DNA of 64,000 nucleotides from CAWFKS01 sp963816435 (GTDB lineage Bacteria; Pseudomonadota; Alphaproteobacteria; Rhizobiales; Rhizobiaceae). The position numbers and the translations under genes are program-made. The stretch spans positions 124,001 to 188,000 of the forward strand of contig CAWFKS010000013.1 of the NCBI GenBank assembly GCA_963816435.1, read 5' to 3'. The notes under the pieces are model-generated. The model worked only from the letters and a program-made list of their open reading frames with translations, searched no databases and was not told the DNA's origin. This document shows positions 19,334 through 28,460 of this stretch, piece after piece; the stretch's first letter is position 1, and the number at the start of each line of letters is the position of its first letter.

Positions 19334-21877
19334 TCAGGCGCCGGGCGCCTGCTCCTCCACCGTTTTTCCGTCGGTGAAACGTGTCGCGATGCCGTGAACC
19401 GGCCATGCCGCCGGGTCGAGTTTTCGGCCTTCCGCCTCGACGCTCGCGTCGGCGGCAAACCGGACGGACCCGTATCGCGGGTCCTCGACCACCAGCGCGC
19501 CGTCGCCCGCCGCGGTGACCGTCAGCGCCTTGCAGGCTTCCGCGAACGCGTCGAGCGAGCCGAACTCCCGCCGGTCGCCGAGGCGCACCAGCCAGGTCGC
19601 CTTTCGTCCGGCGGCGCGCAACTCGCATCCGGCTGTCGGGCCGGCGGCAACCTCGCCCAGCGGCGCGTCGGAGCGGATGTAGAGGAAGGCGCCTTGGGCT
19701 TCCGCGACCGCCTCGCGACTGCCGATCCGCGAATGGTCGAACGCGGCGCGCGGGAACCAGGCGTGGGTGAAGTCGGGCTGTTCGGCCGCGCAGTCGAAGG
19801 CGACGAGCGCCAACGCCTTGTACTGGTGGACGCGCGGCAGCGTTCCGCAACCGCCCCAGTAGGAAGGGCGGCCGTAGCCCGACTGCAGCACCTCGCCGGG
19901 ATGGTTGATCCACACCTGCGCGTCCGGGTTTGCCCCCATGCGCAAATGCAGCACAGTTTCCTGATAGCCCCACTGGTTCCAGCGATAGCCGGCGGCACTG
20001 CCCATCGCGTAGGCCGCCGTCTTGTAGTGGTAGAGCTTCGCGAAGCGATCCTGCCCCTGCGCGAACGCCCATTCCCGGGCGTCGTCTTCGCAAAGCGAGG
20101 CGATTTGGGCCAGTTCGGCGGGCAGTTCCAGGCCGTGATCGCGCAGGCACAGCGCCAGCTGCGGCAGGGCATGGAAGCGCATGCCGAAATTGCCCTTGCC
20201 CCACAGCATGCGGCAGATGCCGGACAATTCCAGCGAGCGGGCCGCGCGGAGCGTGTGCTCGTAGGAACGGCCCTGTGCGCCGGTCAGGATACCGTGATGC
20301 GCGGAACGGGCGACGATTTCCAGCAGGCGGACGATCGCCTCGCCGGCGCGTTCGGCCATGTCGGTGTCGGGCGCCAGCGCGTAGAGCGCGCACAGGCCCT
20401 TGAGGTCGATCGGGAAATAAGGCGCCGAGTTGAACTCGGCCATCTCCCACTCCTCGAAGTGGTCGAGCCAGGCGCGCACGCGTGCCGCGCCGACGTCCGA
20501 CTGGTCGCGGCCGATGCGTGCGGAGCGCACGAAGCGCTCGGCCGGGAAAATGTCGCCAGCGAGATAGGCGGCGGTGTGGAACAGCAGAGCGTGGTTCTCC
20601 GAGAAATACCACTGCACGTCGTTGCCCGGCTCGTCCATCCAGTAGCGGTAGCCGAGGATGGCGGCGTCGATGCGCCCGCGCAGTTCCGGGTCGATGGCGT
20701 CGCCGTGAACCTTGCGGCACCACAGGAGCGGCACGAGGATGAAATCGGCGCAGTCGTGGCAGTCCTCGATGGCCGGCAGCGTACCGGCGATCATCGCATC
20801 GGTCTCCGCGCCGGCCTTTCCAATGGCGAGGCGCGCGAGCGCGCGCACCGTGTCGGCCTCGGCGTGCTCGGCCACCTCGTCGAGCGCTTCGCGGACGCGG
20901 TCATCCAGCTTCGCGGGTGCGGCGCCCTGGCGGGCGGCATGGCAAATCTCGACGCCGAAGACGCGCGAGACGGAATGGCCGCCGACCGTCAGCGTCACCT
21001 TGAAATGGCGGAAATCGGCAGGGAGGTCCTCCGTTTCGGCTATCGAAAGGCGCGTTCGGCCGGCGGCCAAGGCGAGATCGAAACGCACGGGCGCCTCGAT
21101 CGACATGAAATCGCCCTCGATGGTCACCGCGACCTCAGCATCGAGCGGCAGCGCGACGTCGCTGACCAGCGCCACCTCGCCGGCATCGTAGGCGGGGCGC
21201 TCGAAATGCATGCTCTCGAGCGCAGCCTCCATGGCGTCGGCGAGCCCGCCATCGACCGAAATCGGCAATGCGACGGCGGCGGAGGGACCGGACAGATAGT
21301 CGAGCTGGAAATAATAGCGCGCATCGCGCTCGGCGAGATCGTCGAACCAGATGCGGATGTCGTTGCGTCCGGCCCTCAGCTGGACGCGGAATTCCTCGGC
21401 CGTTTCCAGGTTGCGTCCGTACGGCGCCATCCAGCCGGCCTCGGCGTCGTTGACGAACAGGACCGCGCCGCCGCAGGTGGCGAGCCGCAGGACCGCTTCG
21501 CCGGAGGAAACCGTCTCGATCACCGTCTCGGCCCAGGTGCCGATCACGGTCGGTCTGAACCAGAAGCCGGAGAGATCGACGCGCGGCGACGCAAAGGGCA
21601 GCCAGACGCGGTCGGCAGCTGGAGCCGCGGTGACGCGCGGGCGCCTCCCCCGCTGCTCGGCGGTGAATTCGGTGCGGCAGGGATATTCGTGCGGAATGAA
21701 GTTCTTGTGCTTGGTCAGGAAGAAGAACGGGTCCATCTCGCCGGCCATCGGGCGCTCGGCGACGTCGTAGCGGGCCTCCGCGGTCTCGCCCAGCCGCCAG
21801 TAGACGAGTGGAGCACCCGCGGCGACAGGGCGGCGCAGCGTGCAATCCGGGCTGATGTCACGAGCCGCCGCAATCAT
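19334..21877 (-). CDS. Unrecognised 847-aa protein of the pectin operon, putative carbohydrate-active enzyme
   Basis: I do not recognise a named family. The ATG overlaps the kduI stop (ATGA) after AAGGATC. There is no signal peptide, so it is probably cytoplasmic. Residues ~1-270 look beta-rich, with a jelly-roll-like segment (ATCGGAVLFVNDAEAG, RAGRNDIRIWFDDLAERDARYYFQLDYL). Residues ~360-680 look helical and contain YRYWMDEPGNDVQWYFSENH and LLFHTAAYLAGD, resembling the (alpha/alpha) toroids of lyases and hydrolases. The C-terminal ~120 residues are beta-rich again. This beta/toroid/beta order occurs in several polysaccharide lyases and glycosidases. Its place between the transporter and kduI/GH105 suggests it cleaves imported oligosaccharides. 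Confidence 0.7.
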   Translation of the reverse strand: MIAAARDISPDCTLRRPVAAGAPLVYWRLGETAEARYDVAERPMAGEMDPFFFLTKHKNFIPHEYPCRTEFTAEQRGRRPRVTAAPAADRVWLPFASPRVDLSGFWFRPTVIGTWAETVIETVSSGEAVLRLATCGGAVLFVNDAEAGWMAPYGRNLETAEEFRVQLRAGRNDIRIWFDDLAERDARYYFQLDYLSGPSAAVALPISVDGGLADAMEAALESMHFERPAYDAGEVALVSDVALPLDAEVAVTIEGDFMSIEAPVRFDLALAAGRTRLSIAETEDLPADFRHFKVTLTVGGHSVSRVFGVEICHAARQGAAPAKLDDRVREALDEVAEHAEADTVRALARLAIGKAGAETDAMIAGTLPAIEDCHDCADFILVPLLWCRKVHGDAIDPELRGRIDAAILGYRYWMDEPGNDVQWYFSENHALLFHTAAYLAGDIFPAERFVRSARIGRDQSDVGAARVRAWLDHFEEWEMAEFNSAPYFPIDLKGLCALYALAPDTDMAERAGEAIVRLLEIVARSAHHGILTGAQGRSYEHTLRAARSLELSGICRMLWGKGNFGMRFHALPQLALCLRDHGLELPAELAQIASLCEDDAREWAFAQGQDRFAKLYHYKTAAYAMGSAAGYRWNQWGYQETVLHLRMGANPDAQVWINHPGEVLQSGYGRPSYWGGCGTLPRVHQYKALALVAFDCAAEQPDFTHAWFPRAAFDHSRIGSREAVAEAQGAFLYIRSDAPLGEVAAGPTAGCELRAAGRKATWLVRLGDRREFGSLDAFAEACKALTVTAAGDGALVVEDPRYGSVRFAADASVEAEGRKLDPAAWPVHGIATRFTDGKTVEEQAPGA

Positions 21878-22707
21878 CGCAGATCCTTCACCGCAACCGG
21901 ATCGACATCGTTGTAGGCCTGGTTCTCGCCGGTCATGCCCCAGACGAAGCCGTAGGGGCCCGTGCCGGAGCCCATGTGGATCGACCAGGCCGGCGAAAGC
22001 ACGCAATCGCCGTTGGCGACGATCAGGTGGCGGGTGTTGTCGGGCCGCCCCATCAGGTGGATCACCCGGTCCTCGTCGGCCAGATCGAAATAGCAATAGG
22101 CCTCCATGCGGCGCTCGTGCAGATGCGGCGGCATTGTGTTCCAGATGCTGCCGGGCGCCAGGTCGGTGATGCCCATCAATAGCAGGCAGGACGGGCCGAC
22201 CTCAGGGTGGATGTACATTCGCAGCGTGCGCTTGTTGGCGCGCCTGTCCTCGCCGATCTCCACCGGCTTGGACTCCGCCCTCGTCACCAGCCGATGCGGG
22301 ATGTCGGCGCCGGCCGGCACCGAGTTCATGTAGAACCGTGCGGGCTTTGCCGCGTCGTCGCTTTCCAGCGTCACCGATTTCGCGCCGCGCCCGACATAGA
22401 CCACATCGCGGTTGGCGACGGCTTGGCGCGTGCCGTCGATGGTCACCGAGCCGGCGCCGCCCAGGTTGGCGATGCCCATTTCGCGCGCGGTGAAGAAGTG
22501 CTCGGTGCCGACATCGGCGCCGTCGCCGAAGCTCAGGGCTGCAGCCGTGGGGCAGGCGCCGCCGACGATCATCCGGTCGACATGGGTGTAGACGAATTCG
22601 ATCGCGCCGGGCCTGAACAGGCCTTCCACCAGGAATTCTGCTCTCAGCCGGTCGGTGTCCATGCCGGAAATGTCTGCCGGCGAAGCGCCGTAGAGTGCGC
22701 GCATCAT
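21874..22707 (-). CDS. kduI: 5-dehydro-4-deoxy-D-glucuronate isomerase
   Basis: Isomerises 5-keto-4-deoxyuronate, released from unsaturated galacturonate, to the substrate of KduD. It is 277 aa (E. coli 278). The cupin zinc ligands are visible: His195, His197 and Glu202 in PPHLHERRMEAYCYF and His244 in WSIHMG. The ATG overlaps the stop of the GH105 gene, and its own stop overlaps the next start, so the three genes are translationally coupled. The assignment is firm. Confidence 0.93.
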   Translation of the reverse strand: MMRALYGASPADISGMDTDRLRAEFLVEGLFRPGAIEFVYTHVDRMIVGGACPTAAALSFGDGADVGTEHFFTAREMGIANLGGAGSVTIDGTRQAVANRDVVYVGRGAKSVTLESDDAAKPARFYMNSVPAGADIPHRLVTRAESKPVEIGEDRRANKRTLRMYIHPEVGPSCLLLMGITDLAPGSIWNTMPPHLHERRMEAYCYFDLADEDRVIHLMGRPDNTRHLIVANGDCVLSPAWSIHMGSGTGPYGFVWGMTGENQAYNDVDPVAVKDLR

Positions 22708-23804
22708 GCTGCTTGTGCCCTCGCGTCGAGATGGTTGAGGCCTTCGGTGAGGCACAGGATCGCCAGCGCCTGGCCGTAGCCGGTCGGCTGGATCGGAATG
22801 TCGCGATAGAATTGCAGGTCGTGGCCCATGCGCGTGCCGTAGGAGACGTTCGACACGACGCCCTGCTCGTCGACGCTGGTCATCACGGCTTCCAGCGCCT
22901 TCAGCCCGGCGGCACGGCAGCCGGTGGGGCCGATGCCCAGCCGCGCTGCCTTGAGCAGGCCGTAGCCGAAGCCGGCGGTGGCCGAGATCTCCTCGTAGGA
23001 CGCCGGGTCGTCGAGCAGCGTGCGCCATGCGCCCGACGGCGTCTGCAGCTTCAGCAGCGCGGCGATCTGCGTTTCCAGCACGCCGAGCAGGAAGTCGCGG
23101 ACCGATGGCGCGATGTCGGCGATCTCGAGGAGATCGAGAATGCCGACGGTGATCCAGGCATTGCCGCGGCCCCACAGGGCGCGGGCGAAATTGTGCCGGC
23201 CGTCGAAGGTCCAGCCGTGGAACCACAGGCCGGACGCCGGGTCGGCGAGATAGCGCGCGTGCACGAGGAACTGCCGTTCGGCCTCGTCGACGAAGCGCCG
23301 CTGGCCGGTCGCCTGCCCATGCGAGGCCAGGAACAGCGCCACCATGAACAGCGTGTCGTCCCACAATTCGTCATCGTTGATGCGGTCGGAGACGTCGTGC
23401 TGAAAGCCGCCTTCGGGCGTGCGCGGCATCGCCGTCACCACACGCTCGGCCCAGTCCGCCAGAACCGGCTCGAACCGCGTCAGCCCCGCACGACGGGTCA
23501 GTTCGCTCAAGGCCAGCATCGGCGCGGTGGTGTTGACGTTCATCGGCGGCAGGCCGGCCTCGACCTGCCGGTCGAACCAGTTCTCGATCGTTCCCCGCAG
23601 CGTCTCGTCGCCGGTCTGCGACCACAGACGGACGAGGCCGTAGAGGCCCACGCCCTGCGGCCATTCCCAGCTGTCGAAGCTGACATAGTCGCCGGGCGTT
23701 CCGTCCAGATTGGGTTCGTGGAAGCGGCCGTCATGGCGCAGGCCGGTCATGCCGGCGACGAGCCCGGCAAGCACGGTTCTTACGCTGTCGGCCGAAAGCG
23801 GCAT
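22704..23804 (-). CDS. GH88/GH105 unsaturated rhamnogalacturonyl/glucuronyl hydrolase
   Basis: Intracellular hydrolase releasing 4,5-unsaturated galacturonate from the non-reducing end of pectic oligosaccharides; 366 aa. GGGAGGA precedes tandem ATGs and favours the second. The YteR-like motifs are present: SFDSWEWPQGVGLYGLVRLW, the catalytic-Asp region NDDELWDDTLFMVALFLA, FHGWTFDGRHNFARALWGRGNAWI and GYGQALAILCL. It is the first gene of the minus-strand operon, directly behind the operator region shared with the divergent LacI regulator. Confidence 0.9.
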   Translation of the reverse strand: MPLSADSVRTVLAGLVAGMTGLRHDGRFHEPNLDGTPGDYVSFDSWEWPQGVGLYGLVRLWSQTGDETLRGTIENWFDRQVEAGLPPMNVNTTAPMLALSELTRRAGLTRFEPVLADWAERVVTAMPRTPEGGFQHDVSDRINDDELWDDTLFMVALFLASHGQATGQRRFVDEAERQFLVHARYLADPASGLWFHGWTFDGRHNFARALWGRGNAWITVGILDLLEIADIAPSVRDFLLGVLETQIAALLKLQTPSGAWRTLLDDPASYEEISATAGFGYGLLKAARLGIGPTGCRAAGLKALEAVMTSVDEQGVVSNVSYGTRMGHDLQFYRDIPIQPTGYGQALAILCLTEGLNHLDARAQAA

Positions 23805-23857
23805 CATTCCTCCCAGACAATGCGCCAACTCGCTCAACTCTCACACAGGTATTTTTC

Positions 23858-23885
23858 TTGCGCAATCTGAAAATCTTTTGCAAAA
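23858..23885. promoter_or_regulatory. Two LacI-type operator palindromes
   Basis: TTGCGCAA at 23858-23865 and TTTTGCAAAA at 23876-23885 are perfect palindromes with a central CG or GC step typical of LacI-family operators. Their centres are 19 bp apart. They lie in the 107-bp gap between the GH105 gene and the lacI-type gene, so both directions could be controlled. Confidence 0.6.
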
Positions 23886-23911
23886 CCCCCACATCTGCTC
23901 GGGATTGAAAC

Positions 23912-24979
23912 ATGACCACGCAAGGAAAGCGCGGGCGGCCGAGCCGCCGCATCGGCCTCGAGGAAATCGCCAGGCGCTGCGGTGTGTCGGTCAGCACCGC
24001 CTCGCGCGCCCTGTCGGGCGTCGGCGGGGTGCGCGAACGGCTGCGCGCCGAGATCATCGAGACGGCGCGCTCGCTTAATTATGCCGTCCCGGCCTCCGTG
24101 GCCGGCCGCAAGGTTATCCTGGCGGCCAGTAGCGTCGCGCTGGTCGACCAGGCGCGAAACCAGTTCACCTGGCACGTGCTCGACGGCCTCAACGAGCGGG
24201 CGCGGCTGCTCGGCGTCGACCTGCTGACGCGCCCGGTATCGGGCCCCGAGGAAGAGGACGCCCTGCTCGCGGACTCCGAGCGCGACGAGTTGGTGGCCGG
24301 CTGCCTGTTCCTGACGCTCGACGAGGACGACGTGCTGACGCGCGCCTCCGGCTTTTCCAAGCCGATCGTGCTGGTCAATGGCGACGATCCGTCGATGCGC
24401 CATTCCTCGGTCACGCCGTGCAACCGCTCGGCTGCCCAGATGGCGGCCCAGCACATGATCGGGCTCGGCCACAGGCGCATCCTGTTCGTGATGCGCCGCG
24501 GCAGGCGCACCATCGAGCGCCGCTACGAGGGCTGGCGCGACGCGCTGGCGGCGGTTGGGGTTGCCGCGCCCGACGAACTGGTGGTCGAGGTCGACGACTG
24601 GCTGCCGGAGCTCGCCGCGGAAGCGATCGAACGGCGCATCGCAGCGCGCGGCCTCGATTTCACCGGCGTGCTGACGGCGGGCGACAGCCTTGCCTTCGGG
24701 GCTATTCTCGGCGTGCAGCGCGCGGGGTTTTCCGTGCCGGGCGACGTTTCGGTGGTCGGCATGGACGACCTGCCGCTGTCGTCGTTCTCCAGCCCGCCAT
24801 TGACGACCATGCACATCCCGATGCGCGAGATCGGCACGGCCGCGCTCAGCCTGCTGCTCGACGATTTGGCGCTGACGACGATGCCGGCGCGGCGCGTCGA
24901 GCTTGCCTGTCATCTCGTCGAGCGTCAGACGACGGCACCGGCGCGGAAAGGCGCGTGCTCGCATCAGCCGGCGTCCTGA
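23912..24979 (+). CDS. LacI family transcriptional regulator of the pectin operon
   Basis: 355-aa DNA-binding protein. The helix-turn-helix IGLEEIARRCGVSVSTASRALSG lies at about residues 14-36 and the hinge region ends near NYAVPASVAGR. The periplasmic-binding-like effector domain ends with VPGDVSVVGMDDLPLSSFSSPPLTT. The start at 23912 follows the operator palindromes. It is probably a repressor released by a pectin breakdown product such as KDG or an unsaturated uronate; this is inferred from its position. Its last 16 bases overlap the convergent flavin reductase gene. Confidence 0.9.
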   Translation: MTTQGKRGRPSRRIGLEEIARRCGVSVSTASRALSGVGGVRERLRAEIIETARSLNYAVPASVAGRKVILAASSVALVDQARNQFTWHVLDGLNERARLLGVDLLTRPVSGPEEEDALLADSERDELVAGCLFLTLDEDDVLTRASGFSKPIVLVNGDDPSMRHSSVTPCNRSAAQMAAQHMIGLGHRRILFVMRRGRRTIERRYEGWRDALAAVGVAAPDELVVEVDDWLPELAAEAIERRIAARGLDFTGVLTAGDSLAFGAILGVQRAGFSVPGDVSVVGMDDLPLSSFSSPPLTTMHIPMREIGTAALSLLLDDLALTTMPARRVELACHLVERQTTAPARKGACSHQPAS

Positions 24980-25500
24980 ACGCTCGCATGGCGTCCGCCG
25001 GCGAAGAGCAGCGGTTCGCCGTCGCCGGTCGCCATCTCGTGGACGCGACCGAGAAGGATCATGTGGTCGCCTGCCTCGAAGCGGTTCGCGACCTCGCATT
25101 CGAAGCGCGCCAGGGCGCGCGGCAGAAGCGGGACGCCGCGGGCGTTCCAGCTGAGCTCGAGGCCGGCGAAATCGGCTCCCGACTTCGAGAAGCGCGCGCT
25201 GAGATCGGCCTGGTCGGCGGCGAGCACGTGGATGGCGTAGTGCGCACAGTTGGCGAAAGCCTCGAAGCGGCGCGAGTGGCGGCCGATCGACCACAGCACC
25301 AGCGGCGGGTCGAGCGAGACGGAGGAGAAGCTGTTGGCGGTGATCGCCATCGGGCCCTGCGGGGTTGCGGTGGTGACCACCGTCACGCCGGTCGCGAACC
25401 GTCCGAACGCATTGCGCAGCGCGCGGGCGTAGTCATTTCCGTTGGCGCCGGCTGCCGCGTCGGCACGGCTCTGCGTCTCGATCCTCTGATGCATCATCAC
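24964..25500 (-). CDS. Flavin reductase family protein (FMN-binding split barrel)
   Basis: 178-aa NAD(P)H:flavin oxidoreductase. The motifs GRFATGVTVVTT, AITANSFSSVSLDPPLVLWSIGR and GDHMILLGRVHEM are typical of the HpaC/flavin reductase domain. It probably supplies reduced FMN to the LLM monooxygenase two genes upstream. The ATG overlaps the aldo-keto reductase stop (ATGA). Confidence 0.88.
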   Translation of the reverse strand: MMMHQRIETQSRADAAAGANGNDYARALRNAFGRFATGVTVVTTATPQGPMAITANSFSSVSLDPPLVLWSIGRHSRRFEAFANCAHYAIHVLAADQADLSARFSKSGADFAGLELSWNARGVPLLPRALARFECEVANRFEAGDHMILLGRVHEMATGDGEPLLFAGGRHASVQDAG

Positions 25501-26426
25501 GGCACCTCATGTCCCAGGGCGAGGGTGTAGAGTTCGAACCAGGTCTCGCGATCCATCGGCACGTCGAACGCCTTCGACAGCGTGGCGATGCGTTCGGGCG
25601 CATTGGTTCCCATCACCGGCATGATCTTCGCGGGATGACGCAGCAGCCACGCGACCGCCGCCGCGCTCGCGTCGGCGCCGACTTGCTCACCGATCTCGGT
25701 GAGCCGGCTCAGGAGCTTTTCGTGGCCGGCCATGAACAGCCGCCCGCCGCCGAGCGGCGACCACGCCATGGGGATGGTGCCGCGCTCCTGGAGGAAGGCG
25801 AGGTCGCCATTGGTGAGCGCTTCATGGGCGATCAGCGACAGCTCGATCTGGTTGGTGAGGAGCGGCGTTTCCATGCACGACTGAAGCAACGTGAAGTCGT
25901 GGGGCCGGAAGTTCGATACGCCGACGGCCCGGACCTTGCCCGCCTTCACGGCCGCGTCCAGCGCCACGCCGGTCTCGTGCGGGTCCATCAGCGGGTCGGG
26001 CCGGTGGACGAGCAGCAGGTCGATGCGCTCCAGGCCCATCAGCCTGAGCGACCAGTCGATCGAACGCTCGATGTGGGCCGCACTCGTGTCGTAGTGCTTG
26101 ACGCGGGCTCCGGCATAGCGTCCCGCGTCGATAACGATGTCGAACTTGGTGACGATCTCGACGCGGTCCCTGAGATGCGGCGCGGCCTTGAACGCCTTGC
26201 CGACGATCTCCTCGACCTGATAGCCGCCATAGATGTCGGCGAGGTCGAGCGTGGTGATGCCTTGATCCAGGCACGCCTCGATCTTGGCCTGGACGTGCTT
26301 CGGCGAGGTGTCGGGGTCGTCGCCGAGCCGCCAGGTGCCGTAGACGATGCGCGACAGCGCCAGGTCGTCGTCGAGCGCGACGCGCTCCATCGTCTGCGAA
26401 CCCGCGCGCGATACCGCCTGTTCCAT
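25497..26426 (-). CDS. Aldo/keto reductase (YdhF-like)
   Basis: NADPH-dependent carbonyl reductase, 309 aa. The tetrad is visible: Asp and Tyr in TTLDLADIYGGYQ, Lys in IVTKFDIV and His in DLLLVHRPDPL. GGGGAGCG precedes the ATG, which overlaps the LLM stop by one base. Located between a monooxygenase and its flavin reductase, it may reduce the aldehyde or ketone product of the monooxygenase; this is inferred. Confidence 0.88.
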   Translation of the reverse strand: MEQAVSRAGSQTMERVALDDDLALSRIVYGTWRLGDDPDTSPKHVQAKIEACLDQGITTLDLADIYGGYQVEEIVGKAFKAAPHLRDRVEIVTKFDIVIDAGRYAGARVKHYDTSAAHIERSIDWSLRLMGLERIDLLLVHRPDPLMDPHETGVALDAAVKAGKVRAVGVSNFRPHDFTLLQSCMETPLLTNQIELSLIAHEALTNGDLAFLQERGTIPMAWSPLGGGRLFMAGHEKLLSRLTEIGEQVGADASAAAVAWLLRHPAKIMPVMGTNAPERIATLSKAFDVPMDRETWFELYTLALGHEVP

Positions 26427-27583
26427 CACGTTCGCTCCCCGTTGCCGAGCGGCGTCGCCGGCACGCCGTCGGGCACGCGGCCGTATTCCTGCGGGAGCGA
26501 GCAGGTCTTGAGCTGCGGCAGCACCTTGGTGCCGAAGTGGCGGCATTCGTCGAGATGCGGGTAGCCGGAGAAGATGAAGGCGCGGATGCCCATCTTCCGG
26601 TATTCCTCGATCTCCGAAAGGACCTGGTCGGCCGACCCGACGAGGGCGGCGCCGCAACCCGACCGCGCGCGGCCGACGCCAGTCCAAAGATGCGGCTCGA
26701 CATAGCCTTCAAGGTCGGCGAGCTCGCGGTTCCTGGCCTGGTGGGAGACGCCCAGCGATGCCGCGTCCAGCGCCCGCTCTCGGATGCGCTTGCCCTGTTC
26801 GTCGTCGAGCTTCGACACCAGTTCGCGCGCATATTCCTTGGCCTCGGCCTCGGTGTCGCGCACGATCATGTGGACGCGCAGACCGTAGTCGAGCGTGCGG
26901 CCGTGCTTCTCGGCGCGCGCGTGAACGGCCTTCATGCGGCCGGCCAATTCCTCCCTGGTTTCGGGCCACATTAGATAGACGTCGCACTGCTCGGCGCAGA
27001 GCTCGAGCGCGTCCGGCGAATAGCCGCCGAAATAGAGCAGCGGCCCGCCGTTCTGCTGGTACGGCTTGGCCGGCGCGGTCGGCAGCCCCTTGAAATGATA
27101 GACCTCGCCCTCGAAATCGATTTCGTCGCGCGTCCACGCCTGGCGCAGAATCTGCACGACCTCGCGCGAGCGCTGGTAGCGATAGCTGCTGGAGGCGTCC
27201 TCCCCGGGAAAGTTCGAGGAAATGATGTTCACCGTCAGCCGGCCTTGCAGCATGTGGTCGAGCGTGGCGATCGTCCTTGCCAGCATGATCGGCTGCATCT
27301 CGCCGCAGCGCACGGCGGCCAGCATGTTGATCTTCGAGGTGATCGGCGCGCATCCGGCAACGAAGGAGAGCGTGTCCTGCCCGACCTGGTAGGACGACGG
27401 GCAGAGGATGTTGCGGAAGCCCATTTCCTCCGAGGTCCTCACGATCTCCGAGCAATGCGCCCAGCTCGACCGCAGGCTGCCATCGGCCACGCCGAGATAT
27501 CGGTAATCGTCCGAGCACAGCGCGGCGAACCACGACACCTCGGAGGCATCCAGATCCTGTGAGGTTATGGGAACGACGCTCAT
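26426..27583 (-). CDS. LLM-class flavin-dependent monooxygenase (SsuD-like)
   Basis: 385-aa luciferase-like monooxygenase that would use FMNH2 and O2. Family features include TSEEMGFRNILCPSSY, LAAVRCGEMQPIMLARTIATLDHMLQGRLTVNIISS and a YRYQRSREVVQILRQAW helix. The closest described relatives are alkanesulfonate-type and pyrimidine-type (RutA-like) enzymes; the substrate is not evident. It is first in a three-gene operon with the aldo-keto reductase and the flavin reductase, divergent from a GntR regulator. Confidence 0.88.
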   Translation of the reverse strand: MSVVPITSQDLDASEVSWFAALCSDDYRYLGVADGSLRSSWAHCSEIVRTSEEMGFRNILCPSSYQVGQDTLSFVAGCAPITSKINMLAAVRCGEMQPIMLARTIATLDHMLQGRLTVNIISSNFPGEDASSSYRYQRSREVVQILRQAWTRDEIDFEGEVYHFKGLPTAPAKPYQQNGGPLLYFGGYSPDALELCAEQCDVYLMWPETREELAGRMKAVHARAEKHGRTLDYGLRVHMIVRDTEAEAKEYARELVSKLDDEQGKRIRERALDAASLGVSHQARNRELADLEGYVEPHLWTGVGRARSGCGAALVGSADQVLSEIEEYRKMGIRAFIFSGYPHLDECRHFGTKVLPQLKTCSLPQEYGRVPDGVPATPLGNGERT

Positions 27584-27666
27584 CCTGACCCTTTCGCAAC
27601 GTCATTGAAAAATTGTCGCGCAGCGCTGCTTTCGGGCTTGCGTACCATCGTCCTTGATGTAGATCA

Positions 27667-27675
27667 ATACTGTAT
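27667..27675. promoter_or_regulatory. Candidate GntR operator
   Basis: ATACTGTAT is a perfect odd palindrome 32 bp upstream of the gntR-type start, flanked by a direct repeat ATCAAT on both sides. HutC-type GntR proteins bind short AT-rich palindromes of this kind. It lies in the divergent gap to the LLM operon. Confidence 0.4.
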
Positions 27676-27706
27676 CAATTTTCCCGGCATCGTCGGAAGC
27701 GAGCAA

Positions 27707-28444
27707 ATGAAGGTGAGGAGGGCCGAGCAAGGCCACCGGTCGAGCCAGTTGCGCGGGCCGCTGCCCGTGCACATGCAGATCAGCGAAATGCTGATCCGCG
27801 AGATCGCCGCCGGCCGGCTGTCGAACGGCGAGCGCCTGCCGCCCGAACGCGAGATGGCGGCCAATTTGGGCATCGCGGTAGGCACCCTGCGGCAGGCGCT
27901 GCGCGACCTGACGGAAAAAGGGCTGCTTGAACGCATCCAGGGATCGGGCAACTACATCCGGGCGAAACCCGACATGCAGGGCGTCTACGCGTTCTTTCGC
28001 ATCGAGCTCGTGGACGGTGGCGGCCTGCCGACGGCCGACGTCCTGTCCGTCGACACGCTGGAAAAGCCGGCCGATCTGCCGGAATTCGGCTCGTCACCGC
28101 GCGGGCACCGCATCCGGCGCCTCAGAAAACTCGGCGGAACGCCGGCCGCCATCGAGGAGATCTGGCTCGACGGCAGCCGCGCCGACACGCTGTCGGCCGA
28201 AGACCTCTCGGAATCGCTCTATCTCTTCTACCGCAACGCGCTCGGCTTCCACGTCGGGCGCGCCGACGACCGTGTCGGCGTCGGCCCCGTTCCCGACTGG
28301 ACGCCTTCTGCCTTCGGGCCGAAGCCCGGCGCCGTGGCCGGCTTCATTGAACGCATCGCTTGGGCGAACGACGGCCCGAGCGCCGAATATTCACGCACAT
28401 GGTTCGACCCGGCGACGGCACGCTACGTTGCCCGGCTGCGATAG
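27707..28444 (+). CDS. GntR family regulator, HutC subfamily (UTRA domain)
   Basis: 245-aa transcription factor from the ATG at 27707, preceded by GAAGCGAG; an upstream TTG start is less likely. The winged helix spans about residues 20-85 (LPVHMQISEMLIREIAAG, PPEREMAANLGIAVGTLRQALRDLTEKGLL), followed by a UTRA effector domain (GHRIRRLRKLGG, YSRTWFDPATARYVARLR). It probably controls the divergent LLM operon and the downstream dehydrogenase, which begins 16 bp later. Confidence 0.88.
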   Translation: MKVRRAEQGHRSSQLRGPLPVHMQISEMLIREIAAGRLSNGERLPPEREMAANLGIAVGTLRQALRDLTEKGLLERIQGSGNYIRAKPDMQGVYAFFRIELVDGGGLPTADVLSVDTLEKPADLPEFGSSPRGHRIRRLRKLGGTPAAIEEIWLDGSRADTLSAEDLSESLYLFYRNALGFHVGRADDRVGVGPVPDWTPSAFGPKPGAVAGFIERIAWANDGPSAEYSRTWFDPATARYVARLR

Positions 28445-28460
28445 GAAGGTCAGGTTTCGC

